A stretch of DNA of 64,000 nucleotides. Source: Entoloma clypeatum. Lineage: Eukaryota > Basidiomycota > Agaricomycetes > Agaricales > Entolomataceae. A program made the position numbers and the translations under genes. The notes beneath the pieces are model-generated. The model was not told the DNA's origin. It did not search any database and was given only the letters and a program-made list of their open reading frames with translations. Numbering within the stretch: position 1 is the stretch's first letter; each line of letters opens with the position of its first letter. The stretch spans positions 2,852,001 to 2,916,000 of the forward strand of contig OY751489.1 in the NCBI GenBank assembly GCA_963565915.1, written 5' to 3'. This document shows positions 11,881-23,208 of this stretch, one piece after another.

Positions 11881-12834
11881 TGTGATAGGCATGGTGGTCA
11901 TCACAGTGCTGGTTGGTTGTCACAGTGCTGGCTGGTGGCATTGTGGGTGCAGCGTTGATGGATCTTACTTCATGCATGGGCTTCATGCATAGGATGCAGC
12001 CTCATCCCCTGCTTCTGCCGCAGCTCAGACAGAGTATGTGGTAGACAGTGTGACTTCATTTCATCTATTCCAATACCAACATGATTATGCTGGGTCAAGC
12101 ATCAGTAGAAGATCTTTTTTTTTACAAATGTCCTACAATGGTTACATAGAATTCTGTATCAGCAAAGGATCTAGTGGCAGAGTGCAAACTTAACTGATGA
12201 TTGGATCCATATCATCCCTGGGATGGCCATCTCATTTCCTATAATAAATACACACTCAGCCCACCTAGTGTATGAATGATTATTGTCCCTTGCAATTATT
12301 TCCATGCCAGTGTCATTCACAATAACTATTTAATCTGATGACAAGGCATTCCCCTACTTTGCATTTCTGTTGGACATGGTATCAGTATCTGAACTTCCAT
12401 AACAATTATTCAGTTTAATGATAATGCTCGATCTTTGTCTGGTGGTATACCCCCTTTCTGAAGAGCAATGGTAATGTCATTTCTTCTTCCATACTAAGTG
12501 TACTATCAGCTCACACACTGCCAGACTGGTAAGAGACTTGCCAAGCAATGATCCCAGATTACAATACTGATCCCACACCATAATCCCTTACCAACTTGTG
12601 AAAAGAATGAGATTCTATTATGATAGCATTTAATCAGATCTAATACTTACATCTACAGTTTGCCATCTACCATCCTGCCAACTCCAGCTCGGCAGATGAT
12701 CTTCCAACACCATTCTGTGAACCGGTTATATGACAGGCTAAGGCCATATAAGGTGATCTCACTGTGGGAACTGCTGACAATACCTATCTAGGCATACCAG
12801 ACCCCTGCCAAAAACCTGATGTACCGTACAAGGT
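11881..12834. other. No recognisable gene; lost 5' half of copia-B expected here
   Basis: AT-rich sequence without a convincing frame. The 5' LTR, gag and protease of copia-B should lie here, but I could not find a match to the LTR at 32701. GGTATCAGTATCTG near 12379 resembles a degenerate tRNA-type primer site, which is weak evidence. Confidence 0.3.
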
Positions 12835-12837
12835 TTG

Positions 12838-13375
12838 AAGTCAAAAACTGAAGCAACTGAAAAAGTTAAAAACTATATTTCAAACCTTGAATCCCATGGT
12901 ATAATTTCTGAAGCAATACACTTCAATAAAGGTGGGGAATTTATTAATAAAGATCTTACTGATTGGTTTCATAAAGAAGGAGTAACAATCCAATCTACTG
13001 CACCTTATTCACCCTCACAAAATGGTGTTGCCGAACGGATGAATAGAACTCTTGTTGAACTTGCACACGCAATGATAAATGCGCGCAATCTCCCTGTCTT
13101 TTTATGGGAATATGCAGTCCAGCATACCGTTTATCTCTGAAATTGAGCATACACTAAAGCTTTAATAAATAAAACACCCTATGAAGCTTGGACAGGAGAA
13201 AAACCAAACATAAAAAATCTACGAGATTTTGGAGCTCCTGTTTGGATTTTCTGACAAGGCCAAGCAAAGGGACATAAATTCAAACCTAAATCACATCAAA
13301 AAACCTTTGTAGGATTTGACGATGGTTCAAAAGCTGTAAAATATTATAACAGTGAAATAAGAAAAATGTGTCTGA
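12838..13375 (+). pseudogene. Copia-B integrase core remnant
   Basis: Shows KGGEFINKDL (second catalytic Asp region replaced by KGG), then PYSPSQNGVAERMNRTL with the catalytic Glu, then TPYEAWTGEKPNIKNL and the FVGFDDGSKAVKYY strand, all standard in copia integrases. TGA codons at 13138-13140, 13144-13146 and 13252-13254 fall in VYL*N*AYTK and VWIF*QGQ. Copia relatives commonly carry Arg at these places. Confidence 0.8.
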
Positions 13376-13483
13376 TCTACTCTGCGAGGGGGAGCCAAGT
13401 GGAAGCACGTTGAAATCAGACATAACTGGGTCGATCGTCCAAGAACCACGCTGTATAAGGAAACATGATAAATTAAATACCAA

Positions 13484-14425
13484 TAGGGTAAAGCATGGGT
13501 ATGGTGAAACCCACAGGTTTTTAGATATGGGTTAACAGGTACAGGTTGTGGTGTGCAGATTTTCCAACCTGTGAAAACCCATATCCAAAACCACAGGTTT
13601 ACAGGTATTTATGGGTCACCAAACCCATGGCTATACCCATATGATGAGTGCAGGCATAGACTCAACATCAAGCCCAATTTTTTTGAAGTCCAGTTTACTT
13701 GAGGCCGAACAAGATCAAGACTGAACCATACTGAACCAGTGAAGAATACTGAACTGGTTTGTTCATACATATAGATTTATTGTGATACAGTAGCTAGGTA
13801 GCAATAAAACAACAATTATTGTGTTAGACTATTAACAGAAGCTAAAAAATACATAACAAAGCAGAAACATGTACAAGAAAACGAGGCGAGCATGACAATA
13901 GACACGGTGTAGTGATACAGCAATGACAGTAAGTTTTGGACAGAGATTGTGGGCAAAGCAATGGGCAACAGAATGATGAAAATTGGTTAATGACCCCGAC
14001 GACACAGCAGCCAAATGGTGAGCTATGCTTTGCTTTGGTGATTGGAGTTGGAAGGATTGAGTTGATAATCATGATATTATTGAGGCATTGAGTGGAAAAG
14101 GAAAGCATAAGCAGGAAGTTATTGAACTTGATGATGAAGATGAATCTTAGTTAGAATTTGATATATAATACATTTCTATATCATGACCAGATTACATCAT
14201 TGAGGTTTCTATAACTTGGCCCCGAAATTATATCATTTTCGACTTCTTCCTGTGGGTTTTACCTGCTGTTTTGGGTGATGGGTTGATGGTACACCATGAG
14301 TTTTTTGTGTACACCATGGTTTTTACCTGTACCCACAGGTACCACACCTGTCATGGGTGAATGTTGACAGGTTGGAGATATGGTATGTGCTTATCAGACC
14401 CATGCTTTACCCATGCTTTACCCTA
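13484..14425. mobile_element. hAT-like non-autonomous element, 942 bp, 8-bp target duplication
   Basis: Ends are TAGGGTAAAGCATGGGT and its complement, ACCC...GCTTTACCCTA. It is flanked by the 8-bp direct repeat AATACCAA (13476-13483 and 14426-14433), and TAGGG is a typical hAT terminus. Subterminal sequence is rich in ACCCACAGGT-type short repeats in both orientations. No full transposase is present. A short plus frame near 14108-14148 ending IELDDEDES* could be the C-terminal tail of a lost transposase. It lies in the linker between the integrase and RT of copia-B. Confidence 0.85.
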
Positions 14426-15345
14426 AATACCAACCCTGAAAAAAGGGACTTACGAAAAAGGCCGAAGATCGATTACCAATGGCTAAACAACCCATTTACA
14501 GATGAAGAGGAAGAGGTTCACAAAACCTCACTCACATCTGCAGAAATAATCTATGCAGTTTTTTCGGAATATCCTCTGGGAAATGAGGAACCAAAAAGCT
14601 TAAGAGACACCAAGCAATCTCCCAAATGGCCTGAATGGGAAAAGGCTATTAATATTGAACTCAATCAATTGAACCAAATGGGAACATGGGAGCTTGTCGA
14701 CAAACCAGCAAATATTACTCCCATTACAAACAAATGGGTACTCATCAAAAAGTTCAATAAAGATGGGGAACTTATCAAATATAAAGCTAGATTAGTCATG
14801 AGAGGTTTTTCTCAAAGGCCTGGACAAGATCATAATGAAACATTCTCACCCATTGTCAGGCTCAAAACTATATGAGCAATTCTCATGCTTGTCCCTGTAA
14901 AGGACCTAAGGGTCCAACAGATGGATGTCAAGGGTGCTTATCTAAATGGATTATTACATGAAAAAGTTTATATGTGTCAACCAGATGGATACCACAACGG
15001 AACAGATCATGTATGCTGTTTGGTAAGAACCATTTACGGCCTAAAACAAGCTGGAAGAGAGTGGAATAAAGTTTTTGACCACCAACTCCAATTAATCGGA
15101 TTCAAACCACTGAAATCCGACCCTTGCACAATATTTGACACAATTGTCGACATGATTTGGAGATCATCACCATTTGGGTGGATGATCTATTATTATTCAC
15201 AAATTCAGATGCTTTGATGGCACATCTGAAATCTCAACTCAATTCTATGCCGTTCGAAATCACCAATATTGGTGAACCAAACAAAATTATAGGCATAGAA
15301 ATGATGATTCTATTAAAATATGCCAAACAAAGTATATTGAATCTA
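14426..15345 (+). pseudogene. Copia-B reverse transcriptase
   Basis: Contains EWEKAINIELNQL, TNKWVLIKKFNKDG and KARLVMRGFSQRPG, then TGA at 14873-14875 in VRLKTI*AIL (Arg in relatives). Next come QQMDVKGAYLNG with the first catalytic Asp and YGLKQAGREWNK. After a frameshift near 15150 comes TIWVDDLLLFTNS with the DD pair. This is the PF07727-type Ty1/copia RT fold. It is inactive because of the stop and the frameshift. Confidence 0.85.
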
Positions 15346-15992
15346 TTTTGAAACAAGAGGGAATGGAAAATGCAAACCCTGTAAAAACCCCTTTAGATCC
15401 AAAAGTTACTCTCAAAGCAAATCCAGAAGGTGAAGAAGGCAATTGAGGAAATGCATATGCATGTTTGATGGGATTGTTGCAGTACCTGTCAACCGCCACT
15501 TGCCCTGACATCACCTATGTGGTAAATCAACTCAGTGCGTATACTGCAAATCCTAGCATGACACATCAAAATGCAGCAAAGCGAATTTTACAATATCTTG
15601 CGGGAACAAAACAATACAGCATAATATACTGTAAAAGTAAAGTTTATCTCCAGTTACAAGGAGAAAACACCCTTTATGGATATGGCCATGCTGCATATGC
15701 AAATTCACATGATTAAAGATCAACAACTGGATATGTATACCTTGGAAGTGGAGGTGCAATAACATGGGGATCATGAAACTTTGATCACCCTATCATCGAC
15801 GGAAGCTGAATACATTGCATTATCTGAAGCAACATGCAATGCAAAATGGCTAAAATCTGTATACGATGAATTAGGTTTCTATCAACAGGGTCCAATACTC
15901 CTTTTAGGGGATAGCAATGGATCATTAGTGATGGCAAATAATCCGCAATACCATAAACAATCAAAACACATTGATATTTGATGGCATTGGAT
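15346..15992 (+). pseudogene. Copia-B RNase H, N-terminal part up to the 14.9-kb insertion
   Basis: Shows LMGLLQYLSTATCPDITYVV, KRILQYLAGTKQYS, STTGYVYLGSGG, then TLSSTEAEYIALSEA and QSKHIDI*WHWI. Stops are TGA 15444-15446 and TGA 15979-15981 (Arg in KHIDIRWH of relatives) and TAA 15714-15716. The frame is cut after CATTGGAT and resumes at 30925 with WIREQIQIGLI, which is the normal continuation. Confidence 0.85.
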
Positions 15993-16267
15993 TAGTGTTT
16001 GAAAGTCCGGTCCGGTCCGGTTTTTGACTTTAAAAAAGTTGAACCGTGGACCGGACTGGTGTCACCGGTCTCTCAAGTTGGTCAAAAATGAGACCAAACT
16101 GGTGCAAGACTGGTTGCACCGGTTCCTCTTTGTTGATACTCACGAACCGGGACCGGTTTGAACCGGTCCGGACTGTATTATTTATGGTAAAATAATACAA
16201 AAACTACAAGACATGTGCACACTCCGGCATGCACGCATCATACAAATCCTGCCCCCATGTGAATGGA

Positions 16268-16545
16268 CGCTGTTAGGCATGAAGGACACACTGAGTGCAA
16301 GTTGTGGGCCGTTGGACGCGAAAAGGGGCCGTTGGGGTTGAGACAATGCATTGGGCGCTAGAGGGGGCTGTTGGGCTTGAGTGGGGGCTGTTGGGCTCGA
16401 GTGGGGGCTGTTGGGCATGAGGGGGGGGGCCGTTGGGCACAAGAGCGCGGTCGTTGGGCATTAGAGGGCAGTCGTTGGGCACAAAGGGGAGCTGTTGGGC
16501 GGGACAGGGGGCCATTGAGCACTGGTGGTGGCCTTTGTGCGTGAG
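16268..16545. repeat. GC-rich minisatellite, period about 24 bp
   Basis: About ten variants of a unit built on GGGGGCTGTTGGGC(A/T)TGAG follow one another in the left arm of the hAT element. All frames stay open through it and give low-complexity proline/glutamine-rich translations, which I do not regard as genes. Confidence 0.7.
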
Positions 16546-16559
16546 TGGCGCCCGTTGGG

Positions 16560-17464
16560 TGGAAGTGGTGGCGAGGTGGAGTGGAGGTGGGGGATAACAA
16601 AACATGTGGGAAGATTTCATGTGCTGTCGACTTATGGTTCGACTTTCGGCAATTGCCAAGAGTGCTTGGCATCAATGCTGAGCGACGCATGTTGTCGAAA
16701 CTCATGCCATCAATGCCCAATCCATGGCACTACACATCCTAAAAATAGTTCTAAACCTATGTAGAGATACTTAGAAGCTAATAGTAAGAATATAAAGAGT
16801 TAGATACATGAGCTATGTAGGTAGAGAGTCTGTACTCCAAAATGATACATCAAAACACACTGTAAATCATGATCAACAGTGCATCATGGTTCCCCCAAAC
16901 ACAAAACAAGTATTTTCTCACTTCCTCCTTTCCACAACCACTGTATACTACATGTAATATTTATTTACTATTGAACCATTGCATGTGAACCTATTGAGAC
17001 CATCCAAATAAATGTCAAGGACTCAATAAGGTGAATATGAGCTAAATTTGTCCAAAATTTGTCCAGAATTTTTATTTCAGCTTTGGATTCTCCACATTGA
17101 GGGGATCTTATCACACATTTGTTTTTCAAATTTGGTTCATTCCTTGGGGAGATATAGCACTTTCACTAAAATCTGCACATTTCATTATTTTTATCTTATC
17201 TAGACATCCAAGAATAATATAAGGTGTTTCAGAAGGTGAATACATATCTATTGATGAGTTCTATCACTTCCAACTATTATTAGATCTTGAGGAAGGCACC
17301 ACGCGCGCCTGCGTGATGCATTTTGTGCATTGTTTACTATTATTTGGTTATGAGAATCGCACCTCTATAACTTACATTCTGTGGCCTAATTTGATGGAAT
17401 AAATACATATTTAATGATACAGATTGCTCTCCTACTTAATTGATATAGTAGATGACTTTACTTG
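16560..17464. other. hAT left-arm sequence without genes
   Basis: AT-rich non-coding sequence between the minisatellite and copia-A. No transposase motif was found in any frame. The sequence resumes at 22728-22741 and again after the Helitron at 30312. Confidence 0.5.
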
Positions 17465-17796
17465 TGTTGAAGTTCCACCTGGGCGCTAGCCACAGGTGTA
17501 CTGAGCAACACAGCTACAGTGTGGAAGTACTCTACACAACCGTTCTAGCCACTTACATGGTTTGGGGTGGGTGAGGCTGGTGAGAGCGGTTGAGGCTGGT
17601 GAGAGCGGTTGAGGCTGGTGAGAGCGATGGAGCTAGTTAAGAGTCAAGAGACAACTTATTGATATTGACAGTTTCCTGGTCTTATATACCGTACTACTGT
17701 TTGTACCAATCAAATAAGTATGTAAGGAAGATATGTAATTGGTCACGTGATGTAATCTAATCTAATCTAATCTACGTGATGGGAAAAGTTTCAACA
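17465..17796 (-). repeat. Copia-A 3' LTR
   Basis: Begins TGTTGAAG and ends TTTCAACA, an inverted 8-bp terminus (TGTTGAA/TTCAACA). It has three copies of a 19-bp GAGGCTGGTGAGAGCGGTT unit against two in the other LTR, and (TAATC)n before the end. About eight substitutions separate the two LTRs by eye. A TATATAAG-type box lies on the minus strand inside. Confidence 0.92.
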
Positions 17797-17810
17797 CCCC
17801 CCCATATTTA
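17797..17810 (-). other. Copia-A polypurine tract
   Basis: Reading the minus strand, TAAATATGGGGGGG directly precedes the 3' LTR start TGTTGAAAC. This is the expected primer site for plus-strand DNA synthesis. Confidence 0.8.
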
Positions 17811-18013
17811 GTACATACTTCTAAATACATCTTACTTTTTTCCCATATAGGTACTTTTTTGTCTTAGTTTTTTAGTAATCCGAAGTACGGGATAAACTTG
17901 TTAAAGAGGATTTTCCCCAGATTCTTAGTTAAAAGGTCTGCAGGGTTATTCACTCCTTCAATGAATTCGACCGTGATAATGCCTTCAGATACTTTTTCTC
18001 TGACAAAGTGGAA

Positions 18014-20740
18014 TCACACATCGATGTGCTTGGATCGCTTCTCAGTCACAGGATTGGATGCGATAAAAATGGAGCCATTGTTGTCTCCATAGATCGGAAT
18101 TGATCCGATCTGCATTCCAAGTTCGGCAAGCATGCTTCTAAGCCATGTCACTGCGCGACTGCAATCTGATAGTGCCATATACTCTGCTTCTGTAGAGGAG
18201 AGGGCGATGGTCTTTTGCACCGATGAAACCCATGTTACTGCTCCAGACGCCAATGATATAAAGTAACCAGTGGTGGATTTTCTGGTGTTTTTGTCTGACG
18301 CCCAATTGGAGTCTGTGAATGCATAGATTCCTTTCCCGGAATCACCATCATACATGATTGCGTAATTTTTTGTTGCCTTCAAATATCTGCAAATGTCCCT
18401 AGCCACTTCTAAATGACGTTTGGTGGGGTTTGCAGAGAATTGAGACATTTTGATTACGGCAAAACAAATGTCGGGTCTTGTTCCAATCATGAGGTATAAT
18501 AGTGATCCAATGACAGATTGGTACTTGGATCTAAGTTCCGCATTGGGTTCATCTTCGGACTTCATGGGTTTGTAGCCTGTCGGGAGTGGGGTGTGGGTCG
18601 CGTTGGATTCGCTCATTCCCATCTGTGTGAGTATTTTCTCAAGGTAAGGTACTTGATCAATAAAGATCTTCTTTCCATATTGCCTTATTTGGATTGAGAG
18701 AAACTCTTTCGGTTCCCCATTAGACGCAAGGTGGCCTAGGTCCCTACACTCCCATGTGGTCATGAAAGCCTTCTTTTTCTCTAGCGTATATTCCCGGTTT
18801 GTGCCAAGAAAAGCAGAGTCATCGACATAGATGACGGCAATTACAATTTCCCCATTGGTACTTTTGTGAATGAACACTCCCGCATCAGAGTGAAGCCGGA
18901 TGAAGCCGAGCTTTTTCATGGAGGAATCAAGTTCTCTCCACCAGGCTAATGCGGCCTGTTTAAGTCCATATAGAGCTTTGTATAGTCGGTACACGAGGTG
19001 CTCTTTCCCTTTTACTATGTAGCCCTCAGGCTGTTGCATGTAGATTTCCTCAAGGAGCGTTCCATAGAGGAAGGCTGATGAGACGTCCAAAAGTGTCATG
19101 AACCACCCTTCAAGGGCTGTCAATGCCAGAATTAGTTGGACAGTCTCGTATCTTACTACTGGTGAGAAGATCTGATCGAAGTCGATCCCTTCTACCTGTG
19201 AGAAGCCTTTTGCAACAAGGCGTGCTTTCAGACGCCCATCAGACTTTTCATTGTAAACCCATTTGTTCCTTAGAGCTTTCCTCCCTGCAGGTAGGGGTAC
19301 TAGCTCCGTGATCACTCCACGGTGTTTGAGCATGTCTAGCTCTTTTCGTTCAGCCGCATACCAGTCTTCTTTATTTGGAAGAGGGTATATGGCTTTATGG
19401 GACATTTCAACGATGCCAACCTGAGCTGATATTGCTTCCATCAGAAGCTCATTCATCCATGCCGTCTGACCACCTAATCTCCGTCTTTGATCTAGTTTTT
19501 CAAGATCAGAGGCCAGAGTATCTTCCCCATAGATGCTTCCGGGCATTTTCCGAACTCGTCGTTCCCTGATCGGTCGATCTGGTACTGGCTCGGGTTTTGG
19601 AGTGGGTACTCATGGCTCGTCATCAGGCTCACTGGCAGGTGGTTCGTCGTCTGATTCCGGTTCATTTTGTTCTGTAGGAACGGGGTCATGAGGTATTTGG
19701 TGATGATCATCATTATCGTCGTTACCGGGGATGAGGTCCTCAAACTCATCTGCCGGCTCTGGGTTTTCCATTTCTGGATGGTTTTCTGGCAAAGGGTCGA
19801 TGTGGCATCTAGGGTACTTGCTTTCATCAAAGATAGCTTTCCCGCCCATGAAAATCGTGTTGGTCTCAGGATCCATGAAGCGGTATCCTTTGACCCCTGG
19901 TTTCGATCCGAGATAAATCATCAATCGAGATCTTGATTCCAGGGAGTTTCTGCGTTTTTCTTTTGGGATATATACATATGCTTGGCATCCAAAGACTCTG
20001 ACGCTGGACATGTCGGGGATCTCATTGGTCATCCTGAAATAAGGGGTTTTCCATTCAAGACGCCGCATGGGGGTTCTGTTGTATAGAAATGCTGCATGTT
20101 CCAAACAGAATTCCCACCACATGGGCGGTAGGCATGTGTCGAAGCGCAATGCCTGAGATTTTTCCCACAGAGTTCGATTTATTCGTTCTGCTCTACCATT
20201 CTGCTGATGCTGATATGGGAGCGTGACATCGATTAGAATTCCATGATCGGCAAGTTCATCCTTGTATTTGTCGAATTCTCCGCCTCCATCAACTCGCCAT
20301 TTTTTAGGAGTAGCGGCGAATTGATTCTGGATCATTGCAAGAAATTGTCTCAGTGCTGTAATGGCACCAGACTTTTTCCTAAGCAAGACGACCCAGACGT
20401 GGGATGAAAAATCATCCAAAAAGGTGAGGAAGTATTTGTACTTGTGATATGATGCCGTGGATATCTGTTTTAGATCCGAATGAATTAAATCGAAGGGTTT
20501 GACTGCCCTTGTTATGAAATTGGGATATGACTGATTTGGCATTTTCCCTTTGAGGCACCCTGTGCAGCTTTCCTGTGATTTCTCACATACTAACGTTTCA
20601 GGTACCCCTTTGGTACTGCTGGGAATCTTTCCGAGTGCCTGGTCATTTGGGTGGCCAAGACGTTTGTGCCAGGAGTGGAGACCGTGGTAGTGAAATCGGC
20701 GATGACGGGTCGGGTGATGTTGCCAGAGACAATGCGCCAA
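18014..20740 (-). pseudogene. Copia-A pol: integrase, reverse transcriptase, RNase H
   Basis: In order: pre-integrase LHSWHKRLGHPND and the zinc-binding CTGCLKGK; integrase core with SDLKQ, FLDDFSSHVWV, WRVDGGGEF and NGRAERINRTLW (DDE triad visible); acidic linker; RT with NKWVYNEKSDGRLKARL, LLDVSSAFLYG, YGLKQAALAWW and an intact VIYVDDSAFLG; RNase H with GTRPDICFAV, FTDSNWASDKN and SSTEAEYMALSD, ending KRSKHIDV. Only two stops break it. TGA at 19610-19612 is in DDEP*VPTP. TGA at 18014-18016 is in KHIDV*FHF, where relatives have Arg; the frame continues to about 17845 beyond it. Both would be CGA before one C-to-T change. Confidence 0.9.
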
Positions 20741-20844
20741 ACTCCTTGGTGGAGGAGGTAAGACTTCATTTTTTTGGCCCAGCTTTGGTAATCGATGCCG
20801 TCGAAGGCAGAGATGGTGTCAAGAGCAGAGCGAGAGGTAGACAT
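20690..20844 (-). pseudogene. Copia-A gag N-terminus, truncated
   Basis: ATG at 20842-20844 starts MSTSRSALDTISAFDGIDY, then SWAKKMKSYLLHQGVWRIV, the usual start of copia gag (a DUF4219/UBN2-like region). After about 45 codons a deletion fuses it, out of frame, to the pre-integrase region. Zinc knuckle and protease are absent. The copy at 6674-6826 has the same junction. Confidence 0.8.
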
Positions 20845-20979
20845 TTTTAATGAATCTAGAAAAGGGTTTCCCAATCAGTGATATGTCTTTTAATGAATTT
20901 GATTTTGAGAAAACAAGTAAATGATTCCTCATGACATATTCCCTTCAGGAATAGCGGTCATGGGAAAAACCCTTTTTAT

Positions 20980-21163
20980 ATGTCAGAAGCGTATGAGGTA
21001 CGATCGACTTTTCCACATGATGTGTACTAAGCCAATCCCCTTTAGGGACACTTCATGACAGGTACTTGTCGTAATGATGTTCCCAGGTTCATGTGTGAAG
21101 AAGTATGACTCAGAGACCAGATCTTTCAATTGGTTCTTTGCCAACCAGGATAGAGTGGGCAGG
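20980..21163 (-). other. Copia-A leader with a short open frame
   Basis: Removing the Tc1, a frame is open from the primer site (22409) through AEGPGNAGNSKYLPTLSW to a stop at 20983. It has 85 codons or fewer and no ATG near the front. No motif was recognised. It is noted because copia-C has a much longer open leader. Confidence 0.3.
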
Positions 21164-21165
21164 TA

Positions 21166-22356
21166 CAGTGCCTCACAAAACTGATTCAATGTTTGTTGCT
21201 TTTTGAATACCTTCAAGGTAACTCTGCAAAGAATACCAATTGAATTAAACCTTTGGTATATAATTGAAAGCCCTACTTCAGGGCTTTCAGAATATAAAGG
21301 AATCATATGATTTAGATCAGAATCCATGGAGATATGATTAAATTAAATCAGCAACTCATTGAATCAGTTTTGTGAGTACCTATGGCAATTATCAGAATCA
21401 CATGCTTCACTGGTTGTATGGTAACCAGTTGTCATGACTTACTGATGGAACTTGAATAGAACCCTGATGGGTTGTCAAGGAAAGTTGTATAAGAAGAATC
21501 CAACCTCAACAGCCTCCATAATTAATCATGCACCCTATCTTCTCTTCCCACAAGGAAAACATTCTTTCTCTGGCCTCCAATGGTCACTCCACTCATCATA
21601 TTGCCTCTAACCTGGGTGTCAGCCAACCAACTGTCTCCAGAGTGCTTCAAAATCTTCTTCTTCATCGCAATCTCTCTGGGAAGGTGTGGGGAGACTTGCA
21701 GAGGTTGAGGGGAGGATGGATGCTGATCAGTATGTGTCCATTTTGAAGGACAATTTGCTGCCCAGCATGGAGGAGAGTGGAATCTCTGAAGAGGAGATCA
21801 TTTTTCAGCAGGACAATGACCCCAAGCACAGCACACCTCCAAGAAGGCCAAAAAATGGATGGACAGCAAGAATATTGCTCTGCTGGATTGGCCTGCACAG
21901 TCCCCAGACCTCAATCCTATTGAACACCTCTGGGTTCATATTAAAAGGAAGTTGAATGAATATCCAACACCACCCAAGGGAGTCTGGGAGATTTGGGACA
22001 GAGCAGCAGAGGTGTGGAATAATATAGAGCCAGAAGTGTGTCAAAACCTGATAGAAAGTATGCCAAGAAGGGTAGAGGCAGTAATCAAAGCTAAGGGGGG
22101 TAATACCAAGTACTAAAGTATAAAATACTGTATTTATTGTATATACTCACAAAACTGATTCAATGAGTCCCTGGAGTAATTTGATCATATATTGATCATT
22201 TTTTATGGGAATTACATAATTATTGCAGATTCCGAGAGTCCTGAAGCAGGGCTTTTAACCAGGTACCAATACCTTCTTTTGATTGGCATTATTTGCAAAG
22301 TTATTTTGAAGGTATTCACAAAGTAGCAAACATTGAATCAGTTTTGTGAGGCACTG
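21166..22356 (+). mobile_element. Internally deleted Tc1-like element in the copia-A leader
   Basis: Flanked by TA (21164-21165 and 22357-22358). It has the same terminal sequence, same 430-bp internal deletion and same 5-nt insertion as 7148-8338, so one is a copy of the other. Each end carries the outer repeat and, about 200 bp inside, an inverted second copy of ACAAAACTGATTCAATG. The transposase frame is broken. Confidence 0.9.
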
Positions 22357-22394
22357 TACTTGCTGTTGCCAGCGTTCCCAGGTCCCTCTGCTAT

Positions 22395-22409
22395 CCGGGG
22401 CCCATAACC
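22395..22409 (-). promoter_or_regulatory. Copia-A primer-binding site (half initiator tRNA-Met type)
   Basis: On the minus strand GGTTATGGGCCCCGG directly follows the 5' LTR. It is complementary, with one mismatch or wobble, to the anticodon arm of eukaryotic initiator tRNA-Met (GGGCUCAUAACC), the primer type of Ty1/copia elements that use a 5' half tRNA. Copia-C has the same 15 nt at its LTR. Confidence 0.7.
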
Positions 22410-22722
22410 TGTTGAAGTTCCACCTGGGCGCTAGCCACAGGTGTACTGAGAAACACAGCTACAGTGTGGAAGTACTCTACACAACTGTTCTAGCCACTTA
22501 CATGGTTTGGGGTGGGTGAGGCTGGTGAGAGCGGTTGAGGCTGGTGAGAGCGATGGAGCTGGTTAAGAGTCAAGAGACAACTTGTTGATATTGACAGTTT
22601 CCTGGTCTTATATACCATACTACTGTTTGTACCAACCAAATAAGTATGTAAGGAAGATATGTAATAGGTCACGTGATGTAATCTAATCTAATCTAATCTA
22701 TGTGATGGGAAAAGTTTCAACA
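22410..22722 (-). repeat. Copia-A 5' LTR
   Basis: Starts TGTTGAAG at 22410 and ends TTTCAACA at 22722, followed by the target duplication ACTTG. It is 313 bp, one 19-bp unit shorter than the other LTR. On the minus strand it should hold the promoter; TATATAAG is visible near 22605. Confidence 0.92.
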
Positions 22723-23208
22723 ACTTGTTCCTGTGTAGACATCTAAAGAATATAAAGAAAAGCGCTGCTCCACAGCCCGTCCACCCCACGTGGCGATGTT
22801 GACATGAGTTACCCTCTTTTCTCTCTTCTTTCTTTTTGCTCCTCTCGATGCTAGCGCCTTCTTCTACTTCATGCCATTGGCTACGTCCTCTTTGATTTCC
22901 TGATCCTTGCGTGTGTGGCCTACATGTTCAGTTGAGCATACTCGACACCTCTGACACCTCTTCGATCAACTAGCTCCACAGCATGGTTCATCTAGATTAA
23001 GAACTTTGATACCGTTGACGGCGACAACAAACATTTCCTCTTCTTCTCTAACAATTTCACACTTTGCAAAACATGTTCATGGACTCTCTTACTCTGCCCT
23101 TGGCTGTAATCATGACCCAACTGATTTCGTCGGATACTCAGCTCTATCTCACGTTCATGCGTCATTGTCCTCATTGATGTCTCACCTGTCTCTTTCTAAA
23201 CTGCCATC

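Larger units (their letters stand above)
17465..22722 (-). mobile_element. Copia-A: complete Ty1/copia element with two LTRs
   Basis: Bounded by LTRs at 17465-17796 (3' LTR) and 22410-22722 (5' LTR), with a 5-bp target duplication ACTTG at 17460-17464 and 22723-22727. A primer site abuts the 5' LTR and a polypurine tract abuts the 3' LTR. The pol frame from integrase to RNase H is open apart from two TGA codons. Gag is shortened: the CCHC region, protease and start of the pre-integrase region were lost by an internal deletion near 20690. A 1,191-bp Tc1 derivative sits in the leader. It is therefore non-autonomous. Confidence 0.93.

Noticed and set aside
16182..16720. Proline-rich minus-strand proteins
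   Set aside because: They follow the 24-bp minisatellite and appear in several frames at once.
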